A stretch of DNA of 7,648 nucleotides from the NCBI GenBank assembly GCA_016200445.1, contig JACQEQ010000413.1, forward strand, positions 1 through 7,648, given 5' to 3'. The first letter of the stretch is position 1. Every line of letters begins with the position of its first letter. Source of the stretch: Gammaproteobacteria bacterium (GTDB taxonomy: Bacteria; Pseudomonadota; Gammaproteobacteria; SG8-11). Both the position numbers and the translations under genes were made by a program. The notes beneath the pieces are model-generated. The model saw nothing but the letters and a program-made list of their open reading frames with translations. It searched no databases and was not told the DNA's origin. Shown one piece after another: positions 6,081-7,648 of this stretch.

Positions 6081-7648
6081 GTGAACACGAAAATTGCTTT
6101 TCATCGTTGCTTGACAAGCGTGCTTGCTAGCATGCTTTATGTCATGACCCTGCCCGTCTGGGCGCAAACTATTTCAATCCCGCTGTCCGGCCTTGCCGGG
6201 CCACCTGCGACAACGGGAACGCCCGATGCGGCGATTAACCGCTATCTGGCCAGCCAGCTCGAAACACAGTTCGACGCACTCGGCTTTAATAACAGCACTA
6301 CGCTGGTGACCGGGGATGTAACGCTCGACAAATTCGACAAAACGCTTGCCACCGTGTGCCCCGTTCCGTTGCCCAAACAAGCGCATATCGATGCGGCGGT
6401 TGCGCATATCGCCTTCGACTCGACTTCAGGCTTGAATCTCACCATCCCGGCGTTGCAAAACATCACCGTAAGCGCGCATCTCAGCGGCCGCATCGATACA
6501 CAAGCTCCTGCCCAGGTGACCTGGGGGCAAGCGATTCCGTTCGCCGGTAATTGTGTCAACGTCTGGACCGACAACGGAACCCTCACGGTGACGCTGCCAT
6601 TTTCATTGGATCTCACTGCCAACGTGAGTCTTGAACCGCGTTACGACGAACCACAAGTTGCCATCATTGTGAATAAAAGTGCCGTGATATCCGGCAACGT
6701 GACGTTTGGAACTGGAAATATCAATGCTGCATTCGGAAACAACTCGCCTACTGAAACGGTCATCAATGCGTTTGAAGATTACTTGTTGAATGCGTTGACG
6801 ACTGCAGCGCAAAAGAAATTATCCGAACAGCTGGCGGTTCTGAACAACCGGTTGAATGGGCTCGATGCGAATGGCAATCCCGATCCGTCGATCGAGGCGT
6901 TTAACCAGCCGTCGGTATTTGTCATTGAAGACAATGTACAAAACCAGGAAGCGGCACGCGCATTACTTCGTGAATTCGATATCCCCGAATTCGTGACGCA
7001 GATCGTGGCGAGTAAGGGCCCAGAAATCCTGCTGCGGCTCGTCGCCATGAACGAGAGCGAGCGTAAAACTTATCTTGCCGAACTGGGCGCTGCAATCGGA
7101 TGCGACGCGCTGTTAAGCAAGTACCAGTTACCGCTACCGCAAACGCCGCTCTACGTAAAAAATGACAACACCTGCGCAGCGGCCGATCTTTATGGCGCCG
7201 ACGCCGGCCATTATTACTTAGACACTGCCTGCACGCAGGAAGTAGCGTTTCGGCCCACATCGCCCGCGACGTTTTGCGCGGAACGAACCGCTGCGCGCGA
7301 GAAAGTCGAATTGGGCAACGCCGCATGGGCGCCCGATATCGATCAGCCGAACGATCCTTTGCCGGCGGTTGCGAGCAAGAAATGGACGGCACTGTCATCA
7401 ACGCGATTAGGCATCGGCGTCGTCACCGCGAACGATGCTGCGCAACCCTTCGTCAAACAATGGCGCTACAAAACGATATCGGGCATCCCGCGCGGCAACG
7501 GTACCTGCCAGCTTGAAATGCGCGTGTTCAAAAATGACATCGCGGCTGCAAACCTAAAACCCATGCTCGCACTTCACGGCGGAACCTGGAGCGGCCGTGG
7601 ATTCTCGGTGCTGGGATTGGAAGCGACGGTGCGTATGTTTACAGCACA
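6081..7648 (+). CDS. Large exported protein with C-terminal alpha/beta-hydrolase onset (3'-truncated)
   Basis: Translation from GTG 6081 stays open for 522 codons to the window end, so the stop lies beyond it. Residues 1-28 are a signal peptide ending 'PVWA', with cleavage likely before Gln29. Residues ~29-260 are rich in amphipathic strands ('LNLTIPALQNITVSAHLSG', 'LTVTLPFSLDLTANVSLEP') followed by a helix (~236-262, 'TAAQKKLSEQLAVL'). This is loosely reminiscent of TULIP/BPI-like lipid-binding folds, but that is a low-confidence guess. Residues ~270-470 are not recognised; they include 'ESERKTYLAELG' and several Cys. At 476-510, 'CQLEMRVFKND' and 'LALHGGTWSGRGF' resemble the beginning of an esterase-type alpha/beta hydrolase, with His499-Gly-Gly as a likely oxyanion hole. 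The nucleophile would lie outside the window. Seven mature-region Cys (93, 158, 341, 365, 384, 399, 476) suggest periplasmic disulfides. The gene is firm; the function is tentative. Confidence 0.85.
   Translation, partial: MNTKIAFHRCLTSVLASMLYVMTLPVWAQTISIPLSGLAGPPATTGTPDAAINRYLASQLETQFDALGFNNSTTLVTGDVTLDKFDKTLATVCPVPLPKQAHIDAAVAHIAFDSTSGLNLTIPALQNITVSAHLSGRIDTQAPAQVTWGQAIPFAGNCVNVWTDNGTLTVTLPFSLDLTANVSLEPRYDEPQVAIIVNKSAVISGNVTFGTGNINAAFGNNSPTETVINAFEDYLLNALTTAAQKKLSEQLAVLNNRLNGLDANGNPDPSIEAFNQPSVFVIEDNVQNQEAARALLREFDIPEFVTQIVASKGPEILLRLVAMNESERKTYLAELGAAIGCDALLSKYQLPLPQTPLYVKNDNTCAAADLYGADAGHYYLDTACTQEVAFRPTSPATFCAERTAAREKVELGNAAWAPDIDQPNDPLPAVASKKWTALSSTRLGIGVVTANDAAQPFVKQWRYKTISGIPRGNGTCQLEMRVFKNDIAAANLKPMLALHGGTWSGRGFSVLGLEATVRMFTA

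Noticed and set aside
6242..7401. Several minus-strand reading frames of 69-159 codons at the right edge
   Set aside because: They are antisense shadows of the 522-codon plus-strand gene, which has the ribosome site, signal peptide and coherent protein.

Overview
The window looks like chromosomal DNA of a Gram-negative bacterium, most plausibly a gammaproteobacterium or a relative. The signs are a lipobox lipoprotein, periplasmic signal peptides, covalent CXXCH haem sites, a hydrophobic C-terminal tail ending in Arg4 as in GlyGly-CTERM proteins, and FG-GAP repeats of the 'YxKASNxGxxDxFG' kind common in that group. Base composition is moderate in GC. No rRNA, tRNA, insertion sequence, phage gene or CRISPR array was seen. 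Species and function are inferred from reading the sequence alone; no database search was run.

Layout. (1) 1-747, plus strand: the C-terminal part of a kinesin-light-chain-type TPR protein whose start lies outside the window. (2) 769-2613, minus strand and convergent with it: a lipoprotein with one fibronectin-III-like domain and exactly seven FG-GAP repeats, predicted to form a seven-bladed beta-propeller. (3) 2614-2890: a gap holding a long imperfect palindrome (2823-2873) just after the kinase gene. (4) 2891-4342, minus strand: an FGGY carbohydrate kinase related to glycerol kinase but altered at two glycerol-contact positions. (5) 4343-4572: a gap with a strong two-way hairpin terminator (4521-4561). 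(6) 4573-5730, minus strand: an exported protein with three CXXCH haem sites. It has an N-terminal choice-of-anchor-like domain with one haem site, two duplicated cytochrome c domains joined by an Asp8 linker, and a C-terminal anchor or sorting tail. (7) 5731-6080: a 350-bp divergent intergenic region with several inverted repeats. (8) 6081-7648, plus strand: a long exported protein that runs off the window end. It reads without a stop for 522 codons and reaches what looks like the oxyanion-hole 'HGG' start of an alpha/beta hydrolase after about 475 residues, most of it unrecognised.

The genes do not form an obvious operon. The three minus-strand genes are separated by 230-280 bp gaps, and at least one gap carries a terminator. 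The common theme is the cell envelope: a propeller lipoprotein, an exported multihaem protein and an exported hydrolase-like protein. The lipoprotein and cytochrome genes share an identical 9-base ribosome-site sequence (TCATAGGGG). The most unusual items are the large open gene at the right edge, the His in place of the usual axial Met in both cytochrome c domains, and the altered substrate pocket of the kinase.
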